Shown: in pieces, positions 11,052 to 21,135 of the stretch
Layout of the letters: each line of letters opens with the position of its first letter
Numbering within the stretch: the first letter of the stretch is position 1
From: Eubacterium sp.
GTDB lineage: Bacteria > Bacillota > Clostridia > Lachnospirales > Lachnospiraceae
Length of the DNA: 47,307 bases
Direction: 5' to 3'
NCBI GenBank assembly: GCA_016280325.1
Contig: JAEEGM010000056.1
Span: 1 to 47,307, forward strand
Notes under the pieces: generated by a model
The model's database searches: none
Seen by the model: only the letters and a program-made list of their open reading frames with translations
What the model was told of the DNA's origin: nothing
Program-made: the position numbers and the translations under genes

Positions 11052-12545
11052 ATGAGAAAACACGTAGTGATCCGACTGACGGTCGTGATCGGAGCGGTAT
11101 CGGCTATATGTTTGGTCATGCTTTTTTGGGTATTGGATTACACGTCCAGTAGAAAAATCCGGGAAAAAGCCATCGGAGATCTGGGGGTGATCGCCAATGA
11201 TCGCGCCGAACTCGTCGAAACCTATATTCAGGGATGCTGCGACTTTATTGATGCTTACAGCCATACAACGGAGGCCAGGGAGGCTTTGGAGAATCCGAAG
11301 GATGCCGGCGCATTGCAGGGAATCCGTGATGTGACAAATCAGATGGCGGAGCATCAGGAAAACCTCGAGGGATTGTATATCGCCAAGTGGGATACCTATG
11401 TCCTGGCTCATATCAACCCCGACTCGATGGACAAGACATTTCGTGACGGTGACGCCGCCAAGGAGCTCGAACAGCAAATCCGAAAAGCCGACGCACCGTT
11501 TTGTACCGGTATCGTACAGGCACCGGTTACGAAAAAAATGGTTATCCCTGTCTACGCTCCGGTGAAGAATCAGCGGGGGGAGATGATCGGATTTGCCGGG
11601 GCAGCCTTCTATACGGATGCCTTGAGTGAACGCCTGGACTCGACGGTTCGAAACGGAAAAATCAATGTTGATTATTCACTGATCAATTCGTTGACGAACA
11701 CTTACATTTTTGATAACGATGACTCATTGGTTGGAACCGAGTGTAAGGATGATGTCATCCTGGATGCGGTTAAAAGGGCAAGCGAGGACCTCGATCTCGG
11801 TGGTGATTACAGTTTCAGTGAGGGGGCGCGTGTGGTATCCTGCCATTATATGGCGAATCGGAGCTGGGTGTTTGTGATCCGGGATAACCAACACGAAGTG
11901 TTCAATGTGATAGGTACGGTGCGTACGATGCTGATTGTGGCCTGCGTACTGGCACTTTTGGTGATGGTGCTGGTAGTCCTGATCAGTGTTAAGACCGTAA
12001 TGCGCCCACTCAGCGCCATCAGTCGTGAGATCGTCCGCCTCAAGGAAGGTGATTATTCGCGTGGTCATCAGATTGAAAAATATGCGTCTCGCGAGGATGA
12101 GCTCGGACGTGTGGCGCAGGCGGTGGATGAGCTGAGTTATGTGATAGGCAACCAGTACGAATTGTTCCGTGAGATGCTGAAAGCACAGACGGTCGGTACG
12201 ATCGTGATGAGGAGCGACGAGAGTCAGGAAATCCTGATGATCAATGATAAAGCGCTGGAGATGATGAATCTGGCCGGATACAAGGGCAGTGTGACGGCGA
12301 TGGATATACGGAATGAGTTCGAGGAGGATCAGCTTGCAATCGTCGATGAAAATATGAAACGTGTGCAGGAAGATGAGACAGAAGAGGTATCTTATGAGGT
12401 ATCGATTACCAACGGTGTGATCCGGCGGTACATTTTTACAAGCGCAAGGCATGTTCTTCTGTCAAATAATGACGATGTGATCATCCTGTGTATGACCGAT
12501 TTGACGGAGCTTGAGGAACGCAGATCGGATGACAAAGATTCTTGA
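11052..12545 (+). CDS. Membrane sensor protein: Cache-like domain, TM, HAMP, PAS-like domain; no recognisable output domain
   Basis: Two TM segments flanking an extracytoplasmic region; VKTVMRPLSAISREIVRLKEGDYSRG (HAMP); PAS-like C-terminus ending MTDLTELEERRSDDKDS*. Confidence 0.8.
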   Translation: MRKHVVIRLTVVIGAVSAICLVMLFWVLDYTSSRKIREKAIGDLGVIANDRAELVETYIQGCCDFIDAYSHTTEAREALENPKDAGALQGIRDVTNQMAEHQENLEGLYIAKWDTYVLAHINPDSMDKTFRDGDAAKELEQQIRKADAPFCTGIVQAPVTKKMVIPVYAPVKNQRGEMIGFAGAAFYTDALSERLDSTVRNGKINVDYSLINSLTNTYIFDNDDSLVGTECKDDVILDAVKRASEDLDLGGDYSFSEGARVVSCHYMANRSWVFVIRDNQHEVFNVIGTVRTMLIVACVLALLVMVLVVLISVKTVMRPLSAISREIVRLKEGDYSRGHQIEKYASREDELGRVAQAVDELSYVIGNQYELFREMLKAQTVGTIVMRSDESQEILMINDKALEMMNLAGYKGSVTAMDIRNEFEEDQLAIVDENMKRVQEDETEEVSYEVSITNGVIRRYIFTSARHVLLSNNDDVIILCMTDLTELEERRSDDKDS

Positions 12546-12570
12546 CATGCCACCATTTTTCAAGTATAAT
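12542..12570 (+). promoter_or_regulatory. Sigma-A-type promoter of the cellobiose 2-epimerase gene
   Basis: TTGACA-17 nt-TATAAT, perfect consensus; the -35 overlaps the TGA of the upstream gene. Confidence 0.85.
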
Positions 12571-12607
12571 AGAAACGTTGAGGGATTGAATCAGAAAGGG
12601 GTTCGTA

Positions 12608-13831
12608 ATGGTTGACGATTTGGTACAGGAGGTTCGTGAAGAGCTGACAGGACACATTCTTCCGTTCTGGGAGGGGCTGATCGACGAAGTGAACGGCGGT
12701 TTCTACGGACGGATGGATTTCGACGGCACACTCCACAAGGACGCTGTCAAGGGTGGTATCCTTCATGCTCGTATCCTGTGGGCGTTTTCCAACGCGTATA
12801 AAGTGCTGAAGGATGAGTCGTACCTGAAGTACGCGGAACATGCGTATAAGTTCCTGACCGGTCCGCTTTGGGATGAGCAGCACGGTGGTGTGTATTGGAC
12901 GGTGACTGCTGATGGAAAGCCTGCCGAGGATCTGAAACACGGATACTGCCAGGCGATGTCACTGTATGCGATTTCGTCCTACTATGACGCGTCCGGTGAC
13001 GATAGAGCGCTGATGCGCGCGATGGATATCTACGATGTTCTTGAGAATGAGATGCATGATGAGTACGGCTATAAGGAGTCGTTTACCAGGGATTTCCGTT
13101 GGGCAGAGAATGAAAAACTCTCTGAGAACGGTGTCGAGGCGGCCAAGACGATGAATACTAACCTTCATGTGTTCGAGGCCTACAGCGAGTTGTATCATGT
13201 GAGTAACTATCCGCAAGTGGGAGATCGAATCTGCGAGTTGTTGGATCTGTTCGCAGATAAGATTTATAACCCGGCTAAGCATCGTCTGGACGTATTCTTT
13301 GATGATACGTTTACCCCGATCATCGATCTTCACAGTTTTGGACATGACATCGAGGCCAGCTGGCTTTTTGATCGCGGTATTGAGTATTTGGACAATATCG
13401 CCTATGAGTCGAAGATGGCGCCGATCATTAAGGATTTGGTGCAAGGTATCTACGATGAGGCGATGGATCCGATGCACGGATCAGTATATATGGAGAACGA
13501 GAACGGCATGATCCGCAAGAATCGTAATTGGTGGACACAGTGCGAGGCGATGGTCGGCTTCTACAATGCCTATCAGAAGGATGAGACGAGAGTCGAGTAT
13601 CTGCAGGCTGTGGAGGATATCTGGAGCTTTGTCAAGGAGCATCTGATCGACACGCGGGTTGGCGGAGAGTGGATCCAGGAAGTAGATGTGCTGAATCAGC
13701 CGGTATCCTCGCTCCCGTTGGTCGGGATCTGGAAGTGCCCATATCACAACACGCGTATGTGTCTGGAGCTCATCAAGAGGAACAACAAGACTTCGACTTC
13801 CTTTGAACTGCCAAAGCTGGATTTCTTCTAA
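12608..13831 (+). CDS. Cellobiose 2-epimerase (AGE/N-acylglucosamine 2-epimerase superfamily)
   Basis: LTGHILPFWEGLIDEVNGGFYGRMDFDG...HARILWAFSNAY...LHSFGHDIEASWLFDRG...WWTQCEAMVGFYNAYQ...GIWKCPYHNTRMCLE. Confidence 0.9.
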   Translation: MVDDLVQEVREELTGHILPFWEGLIDEVNGGFYGRMDFDGTLHKDAVKGGILHARILWAFSNAYKVLKDESYLKYAEHAYKFLTGPLWDEQHGGVYWTVTADGKPAEDLKHGYCQAMSLYAISSYYDASGDDRALMRAMDIYDVLENEMHDEYGYKESFTRDFRWAENEKLSENGVEAAKTMNTNLHVFEAYSELYHVSNYPQVGDRICELLDLFADKIYNPAKHRLDVFFDDTFTPIIDLHSFGHDIEASWLFDRGIEYLDNIAYESKMAPIIKDLVQGIYDEAMDPMHGSVYMENENGMIRKNRNWWTQCEAMVGFYNAYQKDETRVEYLQAVEDIWSFVKEHLIDTRVGGEWIQEVDVLNQPVSSLPLVGIWKCPYHNTRMCLELIKRNNKTSTSFELPKLDFF

Positions 13832-13872
13832 TCCATGATCATTGATCCATGAACAAACATACAATAAAAATA

Positions 13873-13910
13873 GCCCCGCACCGTTCTCACGGCGCGGGGC
13901 TTAATCTTAT
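13873..13910. terminator. Bidirectional intrinsic terminator between convergent genes
   Basis: aaaaataGCCCCGCaCCGTtctcACGGcGCGGGGCttaatctta. Confidence 0.8.
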
Positions 13911-13912
13911 TA

Positions 13913-16351
13913 TCATCCCATGTTGACTACAACATTTACTTCTTTCTTTGAAGCATCATACGGAATCACCGTTGTATCGGTCAGTGTCTGGCCGTCAACC
14001 TCGAGACTCTGTACGCCCTTCTCAACACCGTTCGGGTTCTTCACGGTAATCTTGTAGGTAACACCGCGGTACTCACGGCTGATGGCGATATCACCAAAGC
14101 CCTTCGGTACACACGGATCAACAGACAAGCCATTCAATGTCGGATAAACACCGAGGATGTACTGAGATACATTGGTAAAGGTCCATGCTGCTGTACCGGT
14201 CAGCCAGCTGTTCTTGGCCTGGCCGAAAAACTTGGCGTCCTTGCCGGCAATCATCTGTGAATATACATAAGGCTCGGTTGCGTGGATCTCCGAGATGTCT
14301 TCCAGATAAGCCGGGCAGGTCTTTTTGTAGATCTCGAAAGCACGGTCGCCACGTCCGATCACGGTCTCCGCACAGGAAACCCACGGATTGTTGTGGCAGA
14401 AGATACCGGCATTCTCCTTGTAACCCGGCGGGTAAGAGGAGATCTCTCCGAGATTCAGCATGTATTTGGTATAAGCAGGCTGCAGGATTACGATACCGTA
14501 CTTGGTATCCAGTTTTTCCTTAACGGAATCCAGAGCCTTCTCAGCAAGACCGTTCTCTACGCCGACACCGGCCAGTACGCAGAAGCCCTGCGGCTCGATG
14601 TAGATCTGACCCTCTTCGCATTCTTTGGATCCGACCTTCTTGCCTTCCGCATCGTAAGCACGTACGAACCATTCGCCGTCCCAACCATCCTTTTCGATGG
14701 CCGCGGTCATTTTTGCAACTTCATCACGTGCTCTCTTGGCCTCATCAGCCTTTCCGAGTGCGTCACAGATGTCAGCGTATTCATTTCCGTACTTAACAAA
14801 CATACCGGCGATGAATACGGACTCGGCAACCGGTCCCTCGCTCGGTCCGAAGGTCTGGAAGGATTCGCCCGGCTCCTTGGAGAAGCAGTTTAAGTTCAGG
14901 CAGTCATTCCAGTCGGCACGTCCGATCAGCGGAAGGTCGTGCGGACCTTTGTGGTTGATGATATAATCGAGCGATCTTGTCAGATGCTCGAAAAGAGAGG
15001 TTGCCTTACTCTCATCATTGTCATAAGGAACTTTCTCGTCAAGGATCGAGTAATCTCCGGTCTCGCGCAGGTAAGCGCTGGTGCCGGCGATGAGCCACAG
15101 CGGATCATCGTTGAAGCCGGAACCGATATCGGAGTTCCCCTTCTTGGTCAGCGGCTGGTACTGATGATAAGCGCTTCCGTCCTCGAACTGTGTCGACGCG
15201 ATATCGATGATACGCTGACGGGCACGATCCGGGATCAGATGAACGAATCCGAGCAGATCCTGGCAGGAATCACGGAAGCCCATACCACGCCCGATACCGG
15301 ACTCATAATAGGAAGCGGAACGTGACATGTTGAATGTTACCATACACTGATACTGGTTCCAGATATTTACCATACGGTCAAGCTTGTCATCCGAAGACTT
15401 TACGGTGAACTTCGAAAGAAGAGCTTCCCAAGTATCATTCAGTTCTTTGAAAGCTGCATCCACACCGGCGTCTGTGCTGTACTTGTCGAGCAGCGCCTTG
15501 GCCGGCTTCTTATTAACAACATTCGGAGCCTCGAACTTGTCATCCACCGGATTCTCGCAGTAGCCGAGAACGAAGATGAAAGTCTTTGACTCGCCCGGAG
15601 CCAGCTTCACATTCAGCTGATGAGATCCGATCGGATACCAACCGGAAGCTACGGAGTTGTGAGCCTGTCCCTCTTCCACAACCTGCGGGTCTGAGGTCGG
15701 ACGATACGCGCCGAGGAACTCGTCACGGCTGGTATCGAAACCATCGATCTCAGCATTAACCGAATATACGGCGTAGTGGTTGCGGCGCTCACGGTACTCG
15801 GTCTTGTGATAAATCGTCGATCCGATCACCTCAACCTCACCGGTGCTCAAGTTACGCTGGAAGTTGGTCATATCATCCATAGCGTTCCAGGTACAGAACT
15901 CTACATAGGAAAAGAGTTTGAATTCCTTGTCGGCAGATCCCTTGTTTGTCAGGGTGATGCGGTTGATCTCACAGGTGTCATTCACGGGAACAAAGGCGAG
16001 CAGCTGAGCCTCGAGATCATTTTTACATCCGGTGATCCGGGTGTAGCCCATACCGTGACGGCATTCATAGGAATCGAGATCGGCTCTTACCGGCTGCCAT
16101 CCCGGTGCCCATACATCGTTTCCTTCTTTAATATAGTAGTAACGGCCGCCTTCGTCGTTCGGGATATTGTTATAGCGATAACGAGTCAGGCGAAGCAGCT
16201 TCGCATCCTTATAGAAGCTGTAGCCTCCCGCTGTGTTTGAGATCAGCGAGAAAAATGAATTGCTACCCAGGTAGTTGATCCAAGGAAGCGGAGTCTTGGG
16301 TGTTGTGATGACGTATTCTTTATTCGCGTCATCAAAGTGGCCGAATTTCAT
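13913..16351 (-). CDS. Cellobiose phosphorylase (GH94)
   Basis: [62 protein letters not shown]...RDSCQDLLG...[12 protein letters not shown]...[14 protein letters not shown]; the N-terminus resembles clostridial cellobiose phosphorylases. Confidence 0.93.
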   Translation of the reverse strand: MKFGHFDDANKEYVITTPKTPLPWINYLGSNSFFSLISNTAGGYSFYKDAKLLRLTRYRYNNIPNDEGGRYYYIKEGNDVWAPGWQPVRADLDSYECRHGMGYTRITGCKNDLEAQLLAFVPVNDTCEINRITLTNKGSADKEFKLFSYVEFCTWNAMDDMTNFQRNLSTGEVEVIGSTIYHKTEYRERRNHYAVYSVNAEIDGFDTSRDEFLGAYRPTSDPQVVEEGQAHNSVASGWYPIGSHQLNVKLAPGESKTFIFVLGYCENPVDDKFEAPNVVNKKPAKALLDKYSTDAGVDAAFKELNDTWEALLSKFTVKSSDDKLDRMVNIWNQYQCMVTFNMSRSASYYESGIGRGMGFRDSCQDLLGFVHLIPDRARQRIIDIASTQFEDGSAYHQYQPLTKKGNSDIGSGFNDDPLWLIAGTSAYLRETGDYSILDEKVPYDNDESKATSLFEHLTRSLDYIINHKGPHDLPLIGRADWNDCLNLNCFSKEPGESFQTFGPSEGPVAESVFIAGMFVKYGNEYADICDALGKADEAKRARDEVAKMTAAIEKDGWDGEWFVRAYDAEGKKVGSKECEEGQIYIEPQGFCVLAGVGVENGLAEKALDSVKEKLDTKYGIVILQPAYTKYMLNLGEISSYPPGYKENAGIFCHNNPWVSCAETVIGRGDRAFEIYKKTCPAYLEDISEIHATEPYVYSQMIAGKDAKFFGQAKNSWLTGTAAWTFTNVSQYILGVYPTLNGLSVDPCVPKGFGDIAISREYRGVTYKITVKNPNGVEKGVQSLEVDGQTLTDTTVIPYDASKKEVNVVVNMG

Positions 16352-16424
16352 ACGAGTACCTCCCTAAAAAATGATTGCGGCGGCATCTACAGAGTTACGA
16401 TCCGATAACCGCACGCTTACATTT

Positions 16425-16453
16425 ATTATACAGAAAAACGAAGGGAATTACAA
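16425..16453 (-). promoter_or_regulatory. Promoter of the GH94 cellobiose phosphorylase gene (minus strand)
   Basis: On the minus strand TTGTAA-17 nt-TATAAT. Confidence 0.7.
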
Positions 16454-16488
16454 GAACTTTATTTATTAGATGCTTTTCAAAACAGGTC

Positions 16489-16554
16489 TCGCGAAAAGTT
16501 TCGAGATATTTCGGAAGTTTTCGTATAGTTTCGCCAAATTTCGTAAAAATTTCG
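16489..16554. repeat. 10-bp-phased TCG(A/G...)TT repeat array (seven TCG cores)
   Basis: TCGCGAAAAGTT TCGAGATATT TCGGAAGTTT TCGTATAGTT TCGCCAAATT TCGTAAAAATT TCGAAGATT; cores at 16489, 16501, 16511, 16521, 16531, 16541, 16552. Confidence 0.9.
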
Positions 16555-16560
16555 AAGATT

Positions 16561-16600
16561 ATCCAAAAAAAACACACTTTGTCCAAAAAAAACACACTTT
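16561..16600. repeat. 20-bp tandem repeat, two copies
   Basis: (a/g)tccaaaaaaaacacacttt x2, ending 5 nt before the -35 box. Confidence 0.9.
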
Positions 16601-16605
16601 TTTTA

Positions 16606-16634
16606 TTGACACGTAAAAAATTTAGGCTTATAAT
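16606..16634 (+). promoter_or_regulatory. Consensus promoter of the CUT2-type ABC transporter operon
   Basis: TTGACA-17 nt-TATAAT. Confidence 0.88.
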
Positions 16635-16721
16635 TGACACAAGTTGAAGATGAGTCGCCTGGCCGGCGATCATCAAAGTTGCTTTTGTAAAAAAACAAAT
16701 TAAAAAGGAGGATGTCGAATT

Positions 16722-17894
16722 ATGAAAGCAAAGAAACTTTTGGCAGTGCTTCTGTCGGTCGTTATGGCTTTTGCTCTGGTAGCATGTGGTGATAATGGCG
16801 GGAACAGCAGCAACAGCGGTAACTCGGAGACAAAAGAAGAGGGAACTTCCGGGGGCGGTAACAAGATTGGTATCGCGATGCCGACGAAATCTCTTGAGAG
16901 ATGGAATCGCGACGGTTCTTTCCTTGAGGAGCAGTTCAAGAGTAAAGGCTACGAAGTAAAGCTTACCTACTCCGACAACAAGATCGATCAGCAGGTAAAG
17001 GATATCGAGGGTCTTCTCGCAGACGGCGTTAACCTTCTTGTCGTAGCTGCTATCGACGGTGAGTCACTCTCACAGGTTCTTGCTCAGGCAAAGGAGCAGA
17101 ACGTACCGGTTATCTCTTATGACCGTCTGATCATGAACACAGACGCAATCAGCTACTATGTATCGTTCGATAACTATACAGTTGGTAAGCTGCAGGGTGA
17201 GTTCGTAAGAGACAAGCTGGATCTTGACAACCAGGCAGGACCGTTCAACATTGAGTTTACAGCAGGTGACCCGGCTGATAACAACGCAGGCTTCTTCTTC
17301 AACGGTGCGTTCGATGCACTGAAGAGCTACATCGATGCCGGCAAGCTCGTAGTACAGTCCGGACAGACCGCGTTCGATCAGGTTGCAACACAGCAGTGGG
17401 ATACGTCCAAGGCTCTGACACGTTTCCAGAATATCCTTGGTTCCAACTACGCTGACAAGCAGCTCGACGTAGCACTTTGCTCGAACGACTCTACCGCACT
17501 TGGTGTAACACAGGCTATCGAGTCTGACTACAAGGGTGACAAGACTAAGGTTATCGTAACCGGTCAGGACGGTGACGAGGCTAACCTCGCTAACATCGTT
17601 GACGGTAAGCAGACGATGACCGTATATAAGGCAGTTGCCAACGAGGCAAAAGTAACACTTGATCTTGGTGTAGCAATTCTTTCCGGTAAGAAACCGGATG
17701 AGTCGCTGATCAAGGAATCCGGTTGGGATTTCGAGTGCTCATATGATACTTCTTCCTACGATAATGGAACCGGTGTGATCCCGTCATACCTTCTGGTACC
17801 GACTGTAGTAACCAAGGACAACATCCAGAAAGAGCTTGTTGATACCGGATACTACACAATGGACGATAAGGGATATCCGCATCCGGTAGGCTGA
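16722..17894 (+). CDS. Sugar ABC transporter substrate-binding lipoprotein (ChvE / multiple-monosaccharide-type periplasmic binding protein)
   Basis: Lipobox ALVACGDN; KIGIAMPTKSLERWNRDGSFLEEQFKSKGYEVKLTYSDNKIDQQVKDIEGLL. Confidence 0.93.
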   Translation: MKAKKLLAVLLSVVMAFALVACGDNGGNSSNSGNSETKEEGTSGGGNKIGIAMPTKSLERWNRDGSFLEEQFKSKGYEVKLTYSDNKIDQQVKDIEGLLADGVNLLVVAAIDGESLSQVLAQAKEQNVPVISYDRLIMNTDAISYYVSFDNYTVGKLQGEFVRDKLDLDNQAGPFNIEFTAGDPADNNAGFFFNGAFDALKSYIDAGKLVVQSGQTAFDQVATQQWDTSKALTRFQNILGSNYADKQLDVALCSNDSTALGVTQAIESDYKGDKTKVIVTGQDGDEANLANIVDGKQTMTVYKAVANEAKVTLDLGVAILSGKKPDESLIKESGWDFECSYDTSSYDNGTGVIPSYLLVPTVVTKDNIQKELVDTGYYTMDDKGYPHPVG

Positions 17895-17939
17895 TGAATT
17901 GATGAACCATAAATGAATTCATATAACCTGTAATCCTGG

Positions 17940-17975
17940 AAAGGCGAGCGAGCGATCCTCGCCCGCCTTTCTTTA
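17940..17975 (+). terminator. Hairpin plus U-rich run between the SBP and ATPase genes (partial terminator/attenuator)
   Basis: AAAGGCGAGCGAGcgatCCTCGCCCGCCTTTCTTTATAT. Confidence 0.65.
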
Positions 17976-18001
17976 TATATCATAGTGAGGAGGTGTTTTT
18001 T

Positions 18002-19564
18002 TTGGCTGATTTAATCCTCGAGATGAAAAACATCACCAAGCTGTATCCAGGTGTTAAGGCGCTGGATAACGTAAACCTCCAGGTAGAGCGCGGAGAGATT
18101 CACGCGCTGGTCGGCGAGAACGGTGCCGGCAAGTCCACATTGATGAATGTTTTGTCCGGTACGATCCCGTATGGTGAGTACACAGGTCAGATCATCTACA
18201 ACGGCAAGGAGTGTACGTTTAAAAATATTCAGGACAGCGAAAAAGAAGGTATTGTTATCATCCATCAGGAATTGGCTTTGATTCCGGAGCTGACCATAGC
18301 CGAGAACATGTTCCTTGGAAATGAGCAGGCAAACGGAATGGGTAAGATCAACTGGACAGAGACGCATGCCAAGGCAACCGCCAGCATGAAGCGAGTTGGT
18401 CTGAAAGAAGAATCAACGGTTCTGATCAAGGACATCGGAACCGGTAAGCAGCAGCTGGTCGAGATTGCGAAGGCACTTGCGAAGAACGTTAAGCTTCTGA
18501 TCCTCGACGAGCCGACCTCTTCTCTGAATGAGGAAGACTCCAAGATGCTGCTGGATATGCTTCTTGAGTTCAAAAACGAAGGCCTGACTTCGATCATTAT
18601 CACACATAAGCTGAACGAGGTGGCCTATTGCGCGGACAAGATCACCGTAGTGCGCGACGGTTCGACCATTGAGACGATGGAGAATCCGGAGCACAATATC
18701 GACGAGGAGCGTATCATCAAAGGAATGGTAGGTCGTGAGCTTACCAACCGTTATCCGGAGCGTGAGCACAATGTCAGTGACGAGGTTCTCTTTGAGGCCA
18801 AGGACTGGACCGTGTATCACCCGGTATATACAGAAAAATGTGTGGATGACCATGTCAATTTTTATGTAAGAAAAGGTGAGATTGTAGGTTTCTCCGGACT
18901 GCAGGGAGCAGGCCGTACTGAGCTTGCGATGTCACTCTTCGGTAAAAACTACGGAAGCCACATCTCCGGTCATGAGTACATCAAAGGTAAAGAGGTTAAC
19001 CTGAAAAATGAGCGCGACGCGATCAAGCACGGGCTCGCTTACGCAACGGAGGACCGCAAGACGAACGGACTGGTTCTCGGTGATACCATTGCCAGAAACA
19101 CGACAATGGCTCGTATGGAGAAGGTCAGCCACGGTCCTTTTGGTGTGATTGATGTTACCAAGGAGAATAAGGAGGCTGAAACGTACAAGGAAGCCATGAA
19201 CACGAAGACGCCGAGCGTACAGCAGCTTGTAGGAAACCTTTCCGGTGGAAACCAGCAGAAGGTACTTCTCTCCAAATGGTTGTTTGCTGAGCCCGAGGTT
19301 CTGTTCCTTGACGAGCCGACACGTGGTATTGACGTTGGTGCAAAATACGAGATATACACGATCATGAATAAGATGGTAGCGGAAGGAAAGGCGGTTGTCA
19401 TGATATCTTCCGAGCTGCCGGAGCTTCTCGGTATGTGCGACCGTATCTACGTTATGAACGAAGGTAAGATGGTCGGCGAGTTTACAGCCGAGGAAGCAAC
19501 GCAGGAGAAGATCATGAGTGCGATCCTTTCCTCAGACAAAAAAAATAAGGAGGTTTCGGCATGA
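18002..19564 (+). CDS. Sugar ABC transporter ATP-binding protein with two nucleotide-binding domains (MmsA/GguA/XylG-type); TTG start preferred over the GTG at 17993
   Basis: [53 protein letters not shown] aggaggt about 7 nt upstream of the TTG at 18002. Confidence 0.93.
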   Translation: MADLILEMKNITKLYPGVKALDNVNLQVERGEIHALVGENGAGKSTLMNVLSGTIPYGEYTGQIIYNGKECTFKNIQDSEKEGIVIIHQELALIPELTIAENMFLGNEQANGMGKINWTETHAKATASMKRVGLKEESTVLIKDIGTGKQQLVEIAKALAKNVKLLILDEPTSSLNEEDSKMLLDMLLEFKNEGLTSIIITHKLNEVAYCADKITVVRDGSTIETMENPEHNIDEERIIKGMVGRELTNRYPEREHNVSDEVLFEAKDWTVYHPVYTEKCVDDHVNFYVRKGEIVGFSGLQGAGRTELAMSLFGKNYGSHISGHEYIKGKEVNLKNERDAIKHGLAYATEDRKTNGLVLGDTIARNTTMARMEKVSHGPFGVIDVTKENKEAETYKEAMNTKTPSVQQLVGNLSGGNQQKVLLSKWLFAEPEVLFLDEPTRGIDVGAKYEIYTIMNKMVAEGKAVVMISSELPELLGMCDRIYVMNEGKMVGEFTAEEATQEKIMSAILSSDKKNKEVSA

Positions 19565-20721
19565 GAGTGTCAGCATTACTGAAAAAGTACACCATGGTCA
19601 TCGCTCTGGTCGTTGTATTTGTCTTCTTTACAATACTGACCGAAGGTAAGATGGTAGCGGCTCAGAATATTTCCAACCTGCTGTTGCAGAATGCTTACGT
19701 TTTGATCATGGCCTGTGGTATGTTGTTATGTATTCTCACAGGTGGTAACGTCGATCTGTCGATCGGTTCCACGTTGTGTTTGACAGGCGCTCTGGCAGCT
19801 AAGTTGCTCAGTATGGATCTGCCTGTAATTGTTGCAATTCTTGTTCCGTTGGCAATTGGTGCCGTCATCGGTATCTTCCAGGGATATTTGATAGGTTATG
19901 TTCATATCCCGCCGTTTATCTGTACGCTGGCCGGTATGTTTTTGTTCCGAGGGTTAGCCCGAGTTGTCCTGGATTCCAAGACGCTCCCGCTGACGAAGTA
20001 CGAAAGCTTCACCGATATTTTTACCAGCTACATCAGTATCCCCGGTATCGATAAGGACGGACAGTATTTATCCGCTCTGATCATCGGAATTGTAATAGCG
20101 GTTGCGCTTGTGGTTTGGACATTTATCAGCATCGGTCGTAAAAAGGCTCGCGGTTATAGTTCCGGTTCATCACTTGGTAAGATCATCCGCACGATTGTTA
20201 TCGCGGTACTCATCGTACTGTATTCCTTCTGCCTGATGAATTACAAGGGTATTCCGGTTATGGTACTTTGGATCCTGGCTGTGGTATGCATCTTCGCATT
20301 TATCACAAGTTCGACGGTTTTCGGTCGTTACTTCTACGCAGTCGGCGGTAACGAGAAGGCAACCAAGCTTTCCGGTATCGATCCGCGTAAGGTTTACTTC
20401 TGGGCTTACTTCCTGATGAGTTTCCTGGCCGGTCTGTCAGGTCTTCTGGTAGGTGCCCGTATCGGTTCTGTCGATGGTAACATGGGTAATACATACGAGA
20501 TGGACGCTATCGCATCCTGCTTTATCGGTGGTGCATCGGCCTATGGTGGTTCCGGTACCGTTCCGGGAGTTATGGTCGGCGCGATCCTGCTCGGTGTTAT
20601 CAACCAGGGTATGTCCATCTACGGTCTGCCGGATATGTGGCAGTACGTAGTCAAAGGACTCGTATTGTTAGTAGCCGTGGTATTCGATGTCGTTTCGAAC
20701 CACAAGACAGGTAAGTCATGA
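19561..20721 (+). CDS. Sugar ABC transporter permease (MmsB/GguB-type)
   Basis: Multi-[92 protein letters not shown]-type block. Confidence 0.93.
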   Translation: MRVSALLKKYTMVIALVVVFVFFTILTEGKMVAAQNISNLLLQNAYVLIMACGMLLCILTGGNVDLSIGSTLCLTGALAAKLLSMDLPVIVAILVPLAIGAVIGIFQGYLIGYVHIPPFICTLAGMFLFRGLARVVLDSKTLPLTKYESFTDIFTSYISIPGIDKDGQYLSALIIGIVIAVALVVWTFISIGRKKARGYSSGSSLGKIIRTIVIAVLIVLYSFCLMNYKGIPVMVLWILAVVCIFAFITSSTVFGRYFYAVGGNEKATKLSGIDPRKVYFWAYFLMSFLAGLSGLLVGARIGSVDGNMGNTYEMDAIASCFIGGASAYGGSGTVPGVMVGAILLGVINQGMSIYGLPDMWQYVVKGLVLLVAVVFDVVSNHKTGKS

Positions 20722-21068
20722 TGCAATCGGACGAAAAAAAACAACGTCTGGTCAAGATGACCCTACGTATCGTAGTAGCCGCGTACATCGGTTTTATGGG
20801 TGTTATGTTGGTGAAAGGATACTTAGGTGATCCGAATATCGCTTTTCTGATTTTCGGCATCCTCTTCCTCGTACTTGCGGTCGGCTTCGTTGTTTACGCT
20901 TTGGTGTCTTATTTTAAGGCGCCGGCGGGCGACGGCGTCTCTTCGGGGGCGTTGCCGACTGCGGACGAGGTACTTGATGGAGACTCGTCAACCGGGGCAG
21001 AGGAACAGGACTCGGGAGACAAAAAGAAGATCAGTGATTTTGCAAAGTATAAGTCGGATGACCAATAA
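20718..21068 (+). CDS. Small membrane protein of unknown function (two TM helices), translationally coupled to the permease
   Basis: ATGA overlap with the permease stop; MTLRIVVAAYIGFMGVMLVKGY...IAFLIFGILFLVLAVGFVVYALVSYF, acidic/basic tail. Confidence 0.75.
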   Translation: MMQSDEKKQRLVKMTLRIVVAAYIGFMGVMLVKGYLGDPNIAFLIFGILFLVLAVGFVVYALVSYFKAPAGDGVSSGALPTADEVLDGDSSTGAEEQDSGDKKKISDFAKYKSDDQ

Positions 21069-21075
21069 AAATGTG

Positions 21076-21108
21076 AAAAGCCCGTCGCATAGCGACGGGC
21101 TTTTTTTG
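21076..21108 (+). terminator. Intrinsic terminator of the CUT2 operon
   Basis: AAAAGCCCGTCGCataGCGACGGGCTTTTTTT. Confidence 0.92.
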
Positions 21109-21135
21109 CCCCGGTTTCATTGTGTTTTTCAGCCC

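Noticed and set aside
16499-16600. Possible CRISPR-like array
   Set aside because: Units are 10 bp without spacers, no cas genes; better described as a phased regulatory repeat.
16395-16676. 93-aa minus-strand and 90-aa plus-strand ORFs over the phased repeat region
   Set aside because: They cover promoters and repeats; the translations simply reflect the TTTCG and A-tract repeats.
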